Position numbers and translations under genes: made by a program. From Sinonovacula constricta (lineage: Eukaryota; Mollusca; Bivalvia; Cardiida; Solecurtidae), in the NCBI GenBank assembly GCA_007844125.1, contig CM017570.1:49830237-49894236 (forward strand): a stretch of DNA of 64,000 nucleotides, in the 5' to 3' direction. Shown here in pieces: positions 49,126 to 60,120 of the stretch. Numbering within the stretch: position 1 is the first letter of the stretch; every line of letters begins with the position of its first letter. The notes under the pieces were generated by a model. It searched no databases and was not told where the DNA came from. It worked only from the letters and a program-made list of their open reading frames with translations.

Positions 49126-49889
49126 ACAAGAAGGACATGCTGGCCCTTAACCTGAGGACACAGGTTGTAGGCTCATATCTGGCGTCAAGTAATTAAGAGT
49201 TATATACTTTAGAAATCTTTAGTGAAGATTGGACCATTAGTGTGGCATTTGGGTTGATAAGTATCCTACTAAATCCACATGACCCACTTCAAAATATAGG
49301 TAAGAGTTCAAACTGCCAAACATTCTGGCCAAGTTTGGTGAAGATTGGGCCATTAGTGTGGCCTCTAAGTGTTTTCACATGGTTTTTCTGAAATTTGACC
49401 TAGTGACCTACATACTGACTAGACGTGAACCAATAACGAACTCATCCAAGATTTTATGCAGTCACATTCTGACCAAGTTTGGTGAAGATTGGTCGATAAA
49501 TATGTGATCTCTAATGTATTCAAAAGCTTTTTCTGAGATTTGACCTGGTGACCTACATACTGAACAGACGTGAACCAGTTATAAACTCATCCAAGATTTC
49601 ATGCAAGCTAACATTCTGATCAGGTTTGGTGAAGATTGGGCCATAAATGTGGCCTCTAGTGTGTTCACATTTTTTCCCTAAAATTTGACCTAGTGACGTA
49701 CTTTTTGACCCCACGTGATTCAGTTACAAAATCATCTAAGATTGCATGCTGACAAACATGTTGACCAAGTTTGGTGAAAATTGTGCTATAAATGTGGTCT
49801 CTAGTGTGTTTACAAACTAAAATGATGACGACGAAGCGGTAACACAAAAGCTCACCTTGAGCATGTTGTGCTCAGATGAGCTAAAAATC
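49126..49889 (+). mobile_element. Hairpin-ended dispersed element (copy B)
   Basis: Counterpart of 15,256-16,200, shorter by about 180 bp. The right end reads 'gctcaccttgagcatgttgt', then 'gctcagatgagctaaaaatc'. The internal 'gaagattgg' units remain recognisable. No coding capacity. Confidence 0.7.
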
Positions 49890-50124
49890 AGACCTTACAA
49901 ATTTTAATGAACAGCCCCCCAAAAAATATCGCACAATCGGAGACGCGATGACGTCATAAACTATACCGCATATTATTAACATAATGTGGCATCTTTTTAA
50001 AGCTCGATAACAATAACTTGCGGTGTTTGCATTTTTAATGTACTTTTCTTTGTGGTAATATTCTGTATTCATAGACATTTAGCGGGGAATGTATCCCTAG
50101 TAAGCATACTAGTGAAAAGTATAT

Positions 50125-52952
50125 TGATTTAGAAAGTACACTGCATTATGGTATGTTGATTTAGAAACCACACTGCAGTATGGTATGTTGATTTAGAAAC
50201 CACACTGCAGTATGGTATGTTGATTTAGAAACCACACTGCTGTATGGTATATTGATTTAGAAAGCACACTGCAGTATGGTATGTTGATTTAGAAAGCACA
50301 CTGCAGTATGGTATGTTGATTTAGAAAGCACACTGCAGTATGGTACGTTGATTTAGAAACCTAACTGCAGTATGGTATGTTGATTTAAAATGCACACTGC
50401 AATATGGTATGTTGATTTAGAAAGCACACTGCAGTATGGTATGTTGATTTAGAAAGCACACTGCAGTATGGTATGTTGATTAAGAAAGCACACTGCATTA
50501 TGGTATGTTGATTTAGAAGGCACATTGCAGTATGGTATGTTGATTTAGAAAGCACACTTCAGTATAGTATGTTGATTTAGAAAGCACACTCCGGTATGGT
50601 ATGTTGATTTAGAAACCTAACTGCAGTATGGTATGTTGATTTAGAAACCTAACTGCAGTATGGTATGTTGATTTAGAAATCACACTGCTGTATGGTATGT
50701 TGATTTAGAAAGCACAATGCAGTATGGTATGTTGATTTAGAAATCACACTGCTGTATGGTATGTTGATTTAGAAAGCACAATGCAGTATGGTATGTTGAT
50801 TTAGAAATCACACTGCTGTATGGTATGTTGATTTAGAAAGCACACTGCTGTACGGTATGTTGATTTAGAAAGCACACTGCATCATGGTATGTTGATTTAG
50901 AAGGCACAATGCAGTATGGTATGTTGATTTAGAAAGCAGACTCTTGAATGGTATGTTGATTTAGAAAGCACACTCCTGTATGGTATGTTAATTTATAAAG
51001 CACACACCTGTATGGTATGTTGATTAAAAAAGCACACTGCAGTATGGTATGTTGATTTAGACAGCACACTGCAGTATGGTATGTTGATTTAGAAACCACA
51101 CTGCAGCATGGTATGTTGATTTAGAACGCACACTGCAGTATGGTATGTTGATTTAGAAAGCACACTCCTGTATGGTATGTTGATTAAGAAACCACACTGC
51201 AGCATGGTATGTTGATTTAGAAAGCACACTGTTGTATGGTATGTTGATTTAGAAAGCACACACCTGTATGGTATGTTAATTTATAAAGCACACTGCTGTA
51301 TGGTATGTTGATTAAGAAAGCACACTGCAGCATGGTATGTTGATTTAGAAAGCCCCTTGCAGTATGGTATGTTGATTTAGAAAGCACACTGCAGTATGGT
51401 ATGTTGATTTAGAAAGCACACTGCAGTATGGTATGTTGATTTAGAAAGCACACTTTTGTATGGTATGTTGATTTAAAAAGCCCCTTGCAGTATGGTATGT
51501 TGATTTAGAAAGCACACTGCAGTATGGTATGTTGATTTAGACAGCACACTCCTGTATGGTATGATGATTTAGAAAGCACACTGTTGTATGGTATGTTGAT
51601 TTAGACAGCATAATGCAATATGGTATGTTGATTTAGAAACACACTGCAGTATGGTATGTTGATTTAGAAAACACACTCCTGTATGGTATGTTGATTTAGA
51701 AAGCACACTGTTGTATGGTATGTTGATTTAGACAGCATAATGCAGTATGGTATGTTGATTTAGAAAGCACACTGCAGTATGGTATGTTGATTTAGAAAGC
51801 ACACTGCAGTATGGTATGTTGATTTAGAAACCTAACTGCAGTATGGCATGTTGATTTAGAAAGCACACTGCAGTATGGTATGTTGATTTAGAAACCTAAC
51901 TGCAGTATGGCATGTTGATTTAGAAAGCACACTGCAGTATTGTTTGTTTATATAGAAACCAAACTCCAGTATGGTATGTTGATTTAGAACGCACACTGTT
52001 GTATGGTATGTTGATTTAGACAGCACACTGCAGTATGGTATGTTGATTTAGAAAACAAACTGGTGTATGGTATGATGATGTAGAAAGCACACTCCTGTAT
52101 GGTATGTTGATTAAGAAACCACACTGCAGCATGGTATGTTAATTTAGAAAGCACACTGTTGTAATGAATGTTGATTTAGACAGCACACTGCAGTATGGTA
52201 TGCTGATTCAGAATGCACACTCATGTATGGTATGCTGATGTAGAAAGCACACTGTTGTATGGTATGTTGATTTAGAAATCACACTGCAGTATGGTATGTT
52301 GATTTAGAAAGCACACTGCAGTATTGTATGTGGTTTTAAAAAATCACGCTGTTGTATGGTATATTGATTTAGAAAGGACACTCCTGTATGGTATTTTGAT
52401 TAAGAAAGAACACTGCAGTATGGTATGTTGATCTAGAAACCACACTGCAGTATGGTATGTTGATTTAGAAAGCACACTGCAGTATGGTATGTTGATTTAG
52501 AAAGCACACTGCAGTATGGTATGTTGATCTAGAAACCACACTGCAGTATGGTATGTTGATTTAGAAAGCACACTGTTGTATGGTATGTTGATTTATAAAC
52601 CGCATTGCAGTATGGTATGTTGATTTAGAAAGCACCCATATGTATGGTATGTTGATTTAGAAATCACACTTTTGTATGGTATGTTGATTTAGAAAGCACA
52701 CCGCAGTATTGTATCTTGACTTAGAAAGCACACTTGTGTATTGCATGTTGATTTAGAAAGCACATTGCAGTATGGTATGTTGATTTATAAACCAGACTGC
52801 TGCATATTATGTTTATTTAGAAATCACACTGTTGTATAATATGTTTGTTTAGAAATCACACTGTTGTATAATATGTTTGTTTAGAAATCACACTGTTGTA
52901 CATTTTTTTAGAAAGCACACTCATGTATGGTATGATGATTTATTAACCAAAT
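50125..52952 (+). repeat. 32-bp minisatellite in intron 1 of copy B
   Basis: About 88 units near 'tatggtatgttgatttagaa' plus 'agcacactgcag'. It is more uniform than the array in copy A and lacks that array's 'ttggtttagaaagcacaccg' subtype, so the two arrays were homogenised separately after the duplication. Confidence 0.95.
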
Positions 52953-53112
52953 GGTTATACAGACTGACCTCCTTATTTCATTTGATAGCAAATAGTAAAA
53001 TAAAGATCGGCCCACAATTTACAACATTTATTTCATTTTTATCTTGAGCTTGGGATATGGGACTAAATCTTGAACTATTCTCATATTATTATATTGTGTA
53101 AAGATAACTCAC

Positions 53113-53420
53113 CTGTGCTCCAGAAGGTGACATTTCCTACACAGCAGTTCATTGTGTTGGCGACAGTACAATGTAATTAATTCATCCGCATGTTTTAGAC
53201 ATCTCTCCGTTAGAACATCTTTGGCATCTCCATGTCCTTGCACTACATTGTGATTTTCATTAAATTCATTATGTGTCCCTAAGCAAGATGTACACAGATG
53301 TTTCCGGCAGTCGTAACAATAATAATCCGCAATCTGTTCTGTTTTCTTCTTGTCACCAATGGAACACATGGCATCAATATATTCATCTGAACCTTTGCAC
53401 GTTTCTCTTGCTGTCGCCAT
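53113..53420 (-). pseudogene. TRIM-like gene B, exon 1 (B-boxes, one zinc ligand lost)
   Basis: Counterpart of exon 1 of gene A with the same ATG, length, phase and GTGAGT donor. Ten of 103 residues differ. The second ligand of B-box 1 is changed: A has 'CSICAKK', B has 'CSIGDKK' (C22G). All other cysteine and histidine ligands of both B-boxes remain, except that the last one (C105) lay in the deleted part of exon 2. The exon itself is open, so it might still be transcribed; a truncated B-box-only product is possible. Confidence 0.7.
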
Positions 53421-54160
53421 TTTTACTATTGGTTCTGTTGCCTTCCTTGATGAATGACAATGTTTTTATAACATCTTTAACATTTGCTTAACAAAACCAA
53501 TTATAGTAATATACAGATAAGGATTTTAAGGGTATGTACACTGATGGCTACGCCCCTGGCAGCCATGTTTTAGACAGAATACATGTATCGTACTTACTTT
53601 TTAAAACAGTATTTGCATAGGGCCATCCTAGGAACAGGTATACCAAATATCAAGGTCCTAGCTTTTGTGGTTTCTGACAAAAAGATTTTCAAAGTTTTTT
53701 AATGGAGCAAAATTCTTTAAAACAACTTTTTGGTACTGCTGTTTGCCAAAACTTCTTCAAAAATTCATTGAATATGTACCAGTGATTTTAGATGAGACGT
53801 TTAAATAGTTTTGACAGACAAGTTGCACCGAACGTGTGACAACAAAAGGTGCGCAATCACAATTGCTCAACCTGAGCATAAGCTCTGGTGAGCTAAAATA
53901 ATAAACAATAAACATTACCTTAGTCATTACTTAAGTATTCTAATTAAAACCCAGTTGGCTGATGGCAAAAATTTACTGCTTGTTTCTAATTAAATTTGCT
54001 AGAAGGTTCCACCGTGCTGCAATAATGTTGTTTTACATATATTATTTTTCAGACAGATATCTAGTTTGTGCGTGTTTTATGCATAGACTGCCAACAAAAA
54101 AAATTAAGCTCACCGAAGAAAAATCTATATTTGATCTAATATTTAAAATGTTATTATATG
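53421..54160. other. Upstream region of TRIM gene B
   Basis: Matches copy A to about 53,539, then jumps over about 1.1 kb of copy A sequence, then matches again to about 54,130, including a donor-like 'cttcggtgagctt' (minus strand). At about 53,785-53,897 it holds a 3' fragment of the hairpin-ended element ('tgctcaacctgagcataagc'). No coding exon seen. Confidence 0.4.
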
Positions 54161-54500
54161 GCAAAGGTTCCATGGTTTCATTTATTGTAAATGTTCTTTT
54201 GTATTAGCAAAGTCATTTCGCTGGTTTGAGACCAAAATCCAAACAGAAATGGGCATAAATAACGCAAAACGATGACAAATAGTCAAATGACTAAACATCG
54301 TATAGTCGATTTCAGGCTGTTATATAGGCATAGGCTTCATGGTTTCATTTATCATAAATATATTTAGAAAAAGGTCATTTCGTTGGTTTGGACCGAAATC
54401 TAAACAGAAATGTGCTTAAATCACAAAAACGGTGACAAATAGTCACGAATAGTCAAATTACAAAAATAGTTTCAGTATGTTAATAGGCTTAACTATATCA

Positions 54501-55220
54501 TTTAGGTCAAACATTTTATTTTAAAATTTTATTTTAAATTATTATTTTATATTAAACATATTTGATGTATTTTTACAAACTTGGTTTATTTAACAGCTTT
54601 TAAACACACATGAAAGTATTACCGAAAAGTGGTTCAACGGGTACAATTATCTATACTCAACACAGACTCAAGGCAAAACAGTGAAATTAATTGACTCAGT
54701 TTTGTTATTAGCACACTTTGTTTCATAAAAAACTTAACATATTTTCTTATTGTCAAACGCATAAACCATGAATTTATCCTACGATTTTCTGGATTATTCC
54801 ATGTAACATAAAACAAGACAAGTTTTTATAAACAAAACGTTTATTGGAACATGTACTGTTGACCAATCACACAAAGAAAACAGAGCGTCTGAGACAATAC
54901 GAGTAATTCAGGTATGTATAGTGCGCTATAATTATCATAATTGGTCGCTGTGATGCATTTCTTTAAAAAAGAATAGTATAATAATTAAAATGATAAAGTT
55001 GTAAATGAGGACGACTAAAGGAGGCACAGGAGAAAATGCAGAACTCGACACCACAGACATCCCCAAAAGTTGAAGAAAGACAAATTTATTTTTAGAAGGG
55101 GTTACAGAAAAATAAATTAAGTTATATTAAAGTATTAAAAACACTGAAGTTGTTGGTAATAAACGCTGATAAATCAGACATATAGAATCAAATGTAAATA
55201 GGGAGTGGTTAAAATTGAAC
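54501..55220. other. Interior of the inverted-repeat block, left part
   Basis: AT-rich, with no domain-bearing open frame, RNA gene or recognised repeat. Confidence 0.35.
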
Positions 55221-55301
55221 ATGTGTGTATGTGCGTGTGTGCGCGCGTGTGTGTGTGTGTGTAAGTGTGCGTGTGTGTTTGTGTGTATGTGCGTGCGTGC
55301 G

Positions 55302-55370
<69 letters not shown>

Positions 55371-55378
55371 GTGCGTAT
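55221..55378 (+). repeat. (TG)n microsatellite
   Basis: About 160 bp of TG dinucleotides interrupted by 'gcgcgcg', 'gcgtgcgtgcgtgc' and GAG. The Thr-His-rich open frames on the minus strand through it are artefacts. Confidence 0.95.
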
Positions 55379-58300
55379 GTAGTTGGTGTCAGACGGCGAC
55401 AATGGTATGAATACACACCTACCAACCGGGGACACCCACCAAACCGTGGAAGTCCCCGGATGTATTGTTGTTGAAATCCGTGCATACAGGCATTTAAAGA
55501 TAACATATGTGAAATTCGCGGATATCGCTGCATGTCCCCAGTTAACCACATCGGTACGGACCACAATATACACAACTGATTTGGACATGGTATTACATCG
55601 GCGTCCCTGTTTATCTTTAGTTCTTCTAAAGGACATACACTTCTAAAAGACATACACACTTTTACCACCACATCCCCGTTTATGCGCTATATATTAAACA
55701 ATCACACACAGAAGCAGCATCTGTGTAGCACTATTCATCCACCGATCAAGCACTGTTGTAAATAAGTAATAGTAATTGCGATTGTTGATAGCTTTAGAAA
55801 TACTTCATTACTGTTTAAATTAGGAATGTCAGCGGTTAACCGGATAACCGGATATCAATTTGCTCTCCAGTTAACCGCATTAATTGCATATAACTTTGAA
55901 AAGCAATATTATCAATTGTACGTCTGTGCTTAATTCAAGTGTTATACAAACAATTGTTGACAGCATTAATAAAATAAATCTATCTAGCTAACTGAGACTA
56001 GACAAGATAGGAACTATGACATACACCATATTATGTTTAATTACACAGGAGCAAAATATGGAAATATTTCACTCCTTCTTAAATTCGATAAACCAAAAGC
56101 AAACCAAAACTTGTTTAAAAAATCAACAGGAAGTTATTTCAAAGGGAAGTTTACATGTGTATTTGCTAATGATGAAACCGAAACTTAAATTTAACTTGGA
56201 GAAGGAAGAGGGAAGTATTTATTTTCCGTAAAGATGAAGATTGCGCTATTGTTTCGTTCATGACAAGAGATTGTATTACAAGGAAACAAAAAGGAACCTT
56301 TTCAACTTGAGAAGATCTGCATACATGTTCATAGAATACTAACAATGTTCAATTGTGTAAAACTGATTGTACCCAAATCCGTAGCTTATCAGTACTCAGG
56401 CTCCATGTAAAGGTGATATCCGACAATGTTTCCATTGCATATACATGTCATGACAATCAACCTCTACGTTTACGCATTTTAGAATGAAACGTATGAAATT
56501 TATTTATTAAGACGATATAGTAAAGTATCAGTAGGTATAAGTATAATATTCATAGGCAATACAACGTAAGTCATGAAATATTTCATATGACTTTTCATCA
56601 TTGTCTTATTTATTTTAAGACGATATGTGGTATCCTGCAAAATATCCTCTCTGATCTAATTTTTTATGCCATATTTGAAAAATAAAACCAAGTGTTTAAG
56701 TAAACATTCCTCATACGTTCTCGTTACAATAAAATTATAAAATATATACTTTACAAATGTATATCAAAATAATATAATCTCGTCCAAATCTCGTGCGTTT
56801 AATAGATTTATGATTTTCCTTTTCCTTTTGGTGGTAGATATTTCTGCGCATTGAAATGCAGCGGGATTTCATTAAATGTTGTTCCTAGCCATAGTTTTGC
56901 CCAGTGTTGTGAATAGCATTCCATTGTGTGCATCGTCTGTTTGCCTTATTAAATGTTTCAATTCATTTGTTACTACACACCTACTTCTGGATTGAGGTAT
57001 ATATATCTTGGGACAGCTAGCTTAGACGACGTAGGTCTTTCTGCGCACGAAGACGGGTTTTTCCAAAATTAAGGTAGACCTGTCAACGTGCTCAGAGATG
57101 GACTTGTGCACGTGATGTCCTTTGTAAAAGTCGTTACTTTATATTTGAACATATTGTAAAGGTAACTCGCCGCTGAGATGACGAGCGCATTTACAGTTAT
57201 ATAATAAAAGTTCAAAAATACGATATCAAGTGCAAACTTATTCTGGTCTATCCATGACATTGAACAAAATATCAGTATATGCATGGTTGATATTGAACTG
57301 GGTCTTACGGCGCACATCAACAGTTAAATGGTACGTTTGGACAAAAAAACACGTTTATACCCCAAATGGAAAATTGCTTTATTTGAAGTGTATTCTTTTT
57401 CTGTTAGAAAAATAATTTTGAGTAAAATTGCATTTGGGTCACATCTATAATAATTAAACTGAAACTTATATCAATAAAATCTTAAAGCAAACCGGATGTT
57501 TATGTGAGTGTAATTATTTTAAAATAACACAAGATTTGTTTTTGTGGACTTCTATAAACTAGATAAAAATTATAGCATAGACACAGAGTCACGAAGATAT
57601 GAAAAGTCGTCAATGCATATGCAGTTATTTATGTGACAACAAATGGCACGTTTACTCTTTCTGTTTTATATATAGTTATTCTATTAATTATATATACAAT
57701 ACGACTTTGCAATCCAACATAGACACTGATAAAAAGCACACCTTCATAGTACTTCGTTCTTTAACTTTAACCTTAACTAAAATATTGTTTCCTCATATAA
57801 TCTTGTGTACCCCCCAAAAAAATATTCATATTCATACCACATTTTCTTCTCTCAAACCTAACATTTTCCTAAAATTGACATTTTTAATACCATATTGTCC
57901 TTCGCATTGTTCCACATATTGCTCTAGCTTTGTACCTGGGTTGAAATAAAAGTATTATCTGTCTGTCAATTACCCAATAGGTCCAAAACTGACAATAGTG
58001 AATGATAACAATTATCGCCTATTCAGCAAACATATAATTACTTAATCTTACATGACAAACTGACAGAATATACATTGTTAGATGTTGTTAAAGCATGGTT
58101 TTTTTTTCTTGTATTTTTGTAACCACTGAAAATAAAAGAATGTTACGATTTCAGGATAAACATATATAAACTTTGTAAACAGTGTTGTAATTTGTAATTC
58201 TTAACGAAGGCTGTAGATTTATGAAGAATAAGAACATTCTCCCGCAACCTTGAGATACGGTAAAAGAAGCTCTTCTCATTTTAAAAAAGAAATAATATTT

Positions 58301-59091
58301 ATGCGAGGAGATTATTTAAATTATGAACATTTAACTAGACTGAATAAAATACAACAGAAAACATTATGACATGTTTATTTAGTTATTAATTTTCGCATTG
58401 TAGATTATTGGGAAGCATCGAGATGTTTTGCTGTTACTTTTTGCTCAGATATGTATATCATTGATTCAATATATCCTGCCAGAAGAAACTTAAAACTATC
58501 CCCACCTCCACCCTTCCCCTTCCTGACACACACCTGGTCCCGGAAGTACAGAAGACCAGGTCCAGAAGTGTACTGCAAGCATGACCTTATGGAAGATGAC
58601 AAATATCACAAGTAAAATTCTTTGTCTGGTTTTAGTGACGCCTTTGAAGCACTTTCGTTGATTCACTTGTGTGCGAAACTATTAGTTATATTACAATGCA
58701 ACCTATTTTTGTTTATTAATGTTGATGACGTACTTTGACCTATTGACTCACATTAAACTTGATTAAACAGTATTTAGTCAGATAATTATCAGTGAATGTT
58801 CGTGGTTAATTTTATGTTATGATATTTATGGGGATTTTTTTAAAAATGATCGTCATTATACGTACTACAAAGATATATATCAAAGATATATAAATATATA
58901 TATATACAGCGAACATATATAAGCACATATCAATGAATGTGTCGGAGTGATCAGGAGACTTAGTCAATGAACTATTTGTGGCTGTGGAGAGCGTTATTTG
59001 GGTTCATTCCGTTAATTATTTTGAATGTGAAACTGTTGGAAAAATCACCAGTAATGTTATTTATAGCGTGAAATGTTGATGCAACGTTTTT
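55379..59091. other. Interior of the inverted-repeat block, right part
   Basis: AT-rich. A palindrome-like 'gcggttaaccggataaccgg' lies at about 55,831-55,850 and an (AT)n stretch at about 58,870-58,920. The longest open frames (57,599-57,949 and 56,016-56,231 on +) have no recognisable domain, and I do not call them genes. Confidence 0.35.
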
Positions 59092-59381
59092 TCTGTTAAG
59101 CACATTTCTGTTTAGATTTCGGTCCAAACCAACGAAATGACCTTTTTCTAATGCAAAAGAACATTTACAATATACGAAAACATGGAGCCTATGCCTATAT
59201 ATCTGCCTGTAATCGACTATACGTTGTTTAGTCATTCGACTATTTGTGACTTTTTTGACTATTTGTAACTATTGTATGACTAAACAGCAAATAGTCACAA
59301 ACTTTATTAAATATATTTATGATAAATGAAAAACATGAAGCCTATGCCTATATTACAGCCTGAAATCGACTATACACTGAG

Positions 59382-59525
59382 GTTTTCCAGCTAACCCGCG
59401 GTGTGCCAGAGGTTCTACATAACCTTAAGTCTTGGGTCTTCCTTGACAATTTTTGCTTAGCTAGACGTTGATAACATGACCATGACTGTGTTGGTGCGAT
59501 GTTACAAAAAACAAACAAATCAAAC
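59382..59525 (+). mobile_element. SINE 3' body and tail (copy B)
   Basis: Same insertion as 21,905-22,085: 'ttttccagctaacccgcggt', 'cttagctagacgttgataac', 'gttggtgcgatgttacaaaa'. Its left part is lost at the edge of the inverted-repeat block. Confidence 0.6.
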
Positions 59526-60120
59526 AAGCATAACATTATAAAGGGTGAATAGCCTTGATGACGTCACAGCATGGCTGTCAAACCACTGTGATAACCCAAA
59601 TAAAATCGATTGTCAAACAAAGCGGGACACGGGTTGCATACCATGTTTATGTAGATACGAACATTGAGGTATATCCTACCTATCCAATAAACTTAATCAA
59701 AATATTTCAGATGCATGTGGACAGTAGCACAGGAATCCATTCTGCACACAAGTTACAACCCGGAAGAAGATGCATATTACCAAAAGCGGATCCAAGTTCA
59801 GATGAAACACTCGATCTGGCTGAAAATGCTGGATATTGGAAGATCACTTTGAATAATCCTTTAACACTTGCAGACGCTAAATGATACATCAACGTTATGA
59901 TATGCAAATTCCGTCTCCAAAAGTATTTCTAAAGGGAAACATATCAATCAAACGTCCTGCCGACTCGCCATTTTTGGTTGAGGAAGATACAGAAGTTGGG
60001 ATGATGCCTTTTCGCAAGCCTTACAGTTCGCTTAGAGCTCACGCACATACGTTACATTTGCATAATTCCACCCCCACCCAAAACGAACAATAATGAGGGT
60101 ATGACTTTTTGCGGGATATT
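59526..60120. other. Right end of copy B and junction to the satellite
   Basis: Matches 22,086-22,565 of copy A up to about 59,997; the sequence then becomes unique. No gene is supported. From 60,121 the 183-bp satellite starts. Confidence 0.4.

Larger units (their letters stand above)
48518..53112 (-). other. Intron 1 of TRIM gene B
   Basis: Matches intron 1 of copy A, with the hairpin-ended element at 49,126-49,889 and a longer 32-bp-period array at 50,125-52,952. The G16 run of copy A is missing. Confidence 0.65.
54161..59380. mobile_element. 5.2-kb block bounded by inverted repeats, copy B only
   Basis: A left arm (about 54,161-54,500) and right arm (about 59,092-59,380) are inverted copies. 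For example 54,376-54,418 is the perfect 43-bp reverse complement of 59,097-59,139, and 54,302-54,366 matches 59,307-59,373 inverted. Each arm consists of two tandem units of about 165 bp containing 'acaaatagtcaaatgac' and 'ataggcataggcttcat'. The interior has no recognisable transposase; it holds a (TG)n tract and AT-rich DNA. Copy A lacks it. It could be a foldback-type transposon or two separate insertions of one element in opposite orientation. Confidence 0.5.
33538..59997. repeat. Copy B of a tandem segmental duplication
   Basis: Direct-orientation counterpart of 376-22,565. It differs by a 68-bp minisatellite block (39,851-43,112), extra elements at 43.7-44.5 kb, loss of most of the 32-bp array of intron 2, a hAT-like insertion, a deletion in exon 2, loss of about 1.1 kb upstream of exon 1, and a 5.2-kb inverted-repeat-bounded block. 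Confidence 0.85.

Noticed and set aside
55127..55671. Thr-His-rich open frames of 165-169 codons
   Set aside because: They are read through the (TG)n tract and flanking non-coding DNA.
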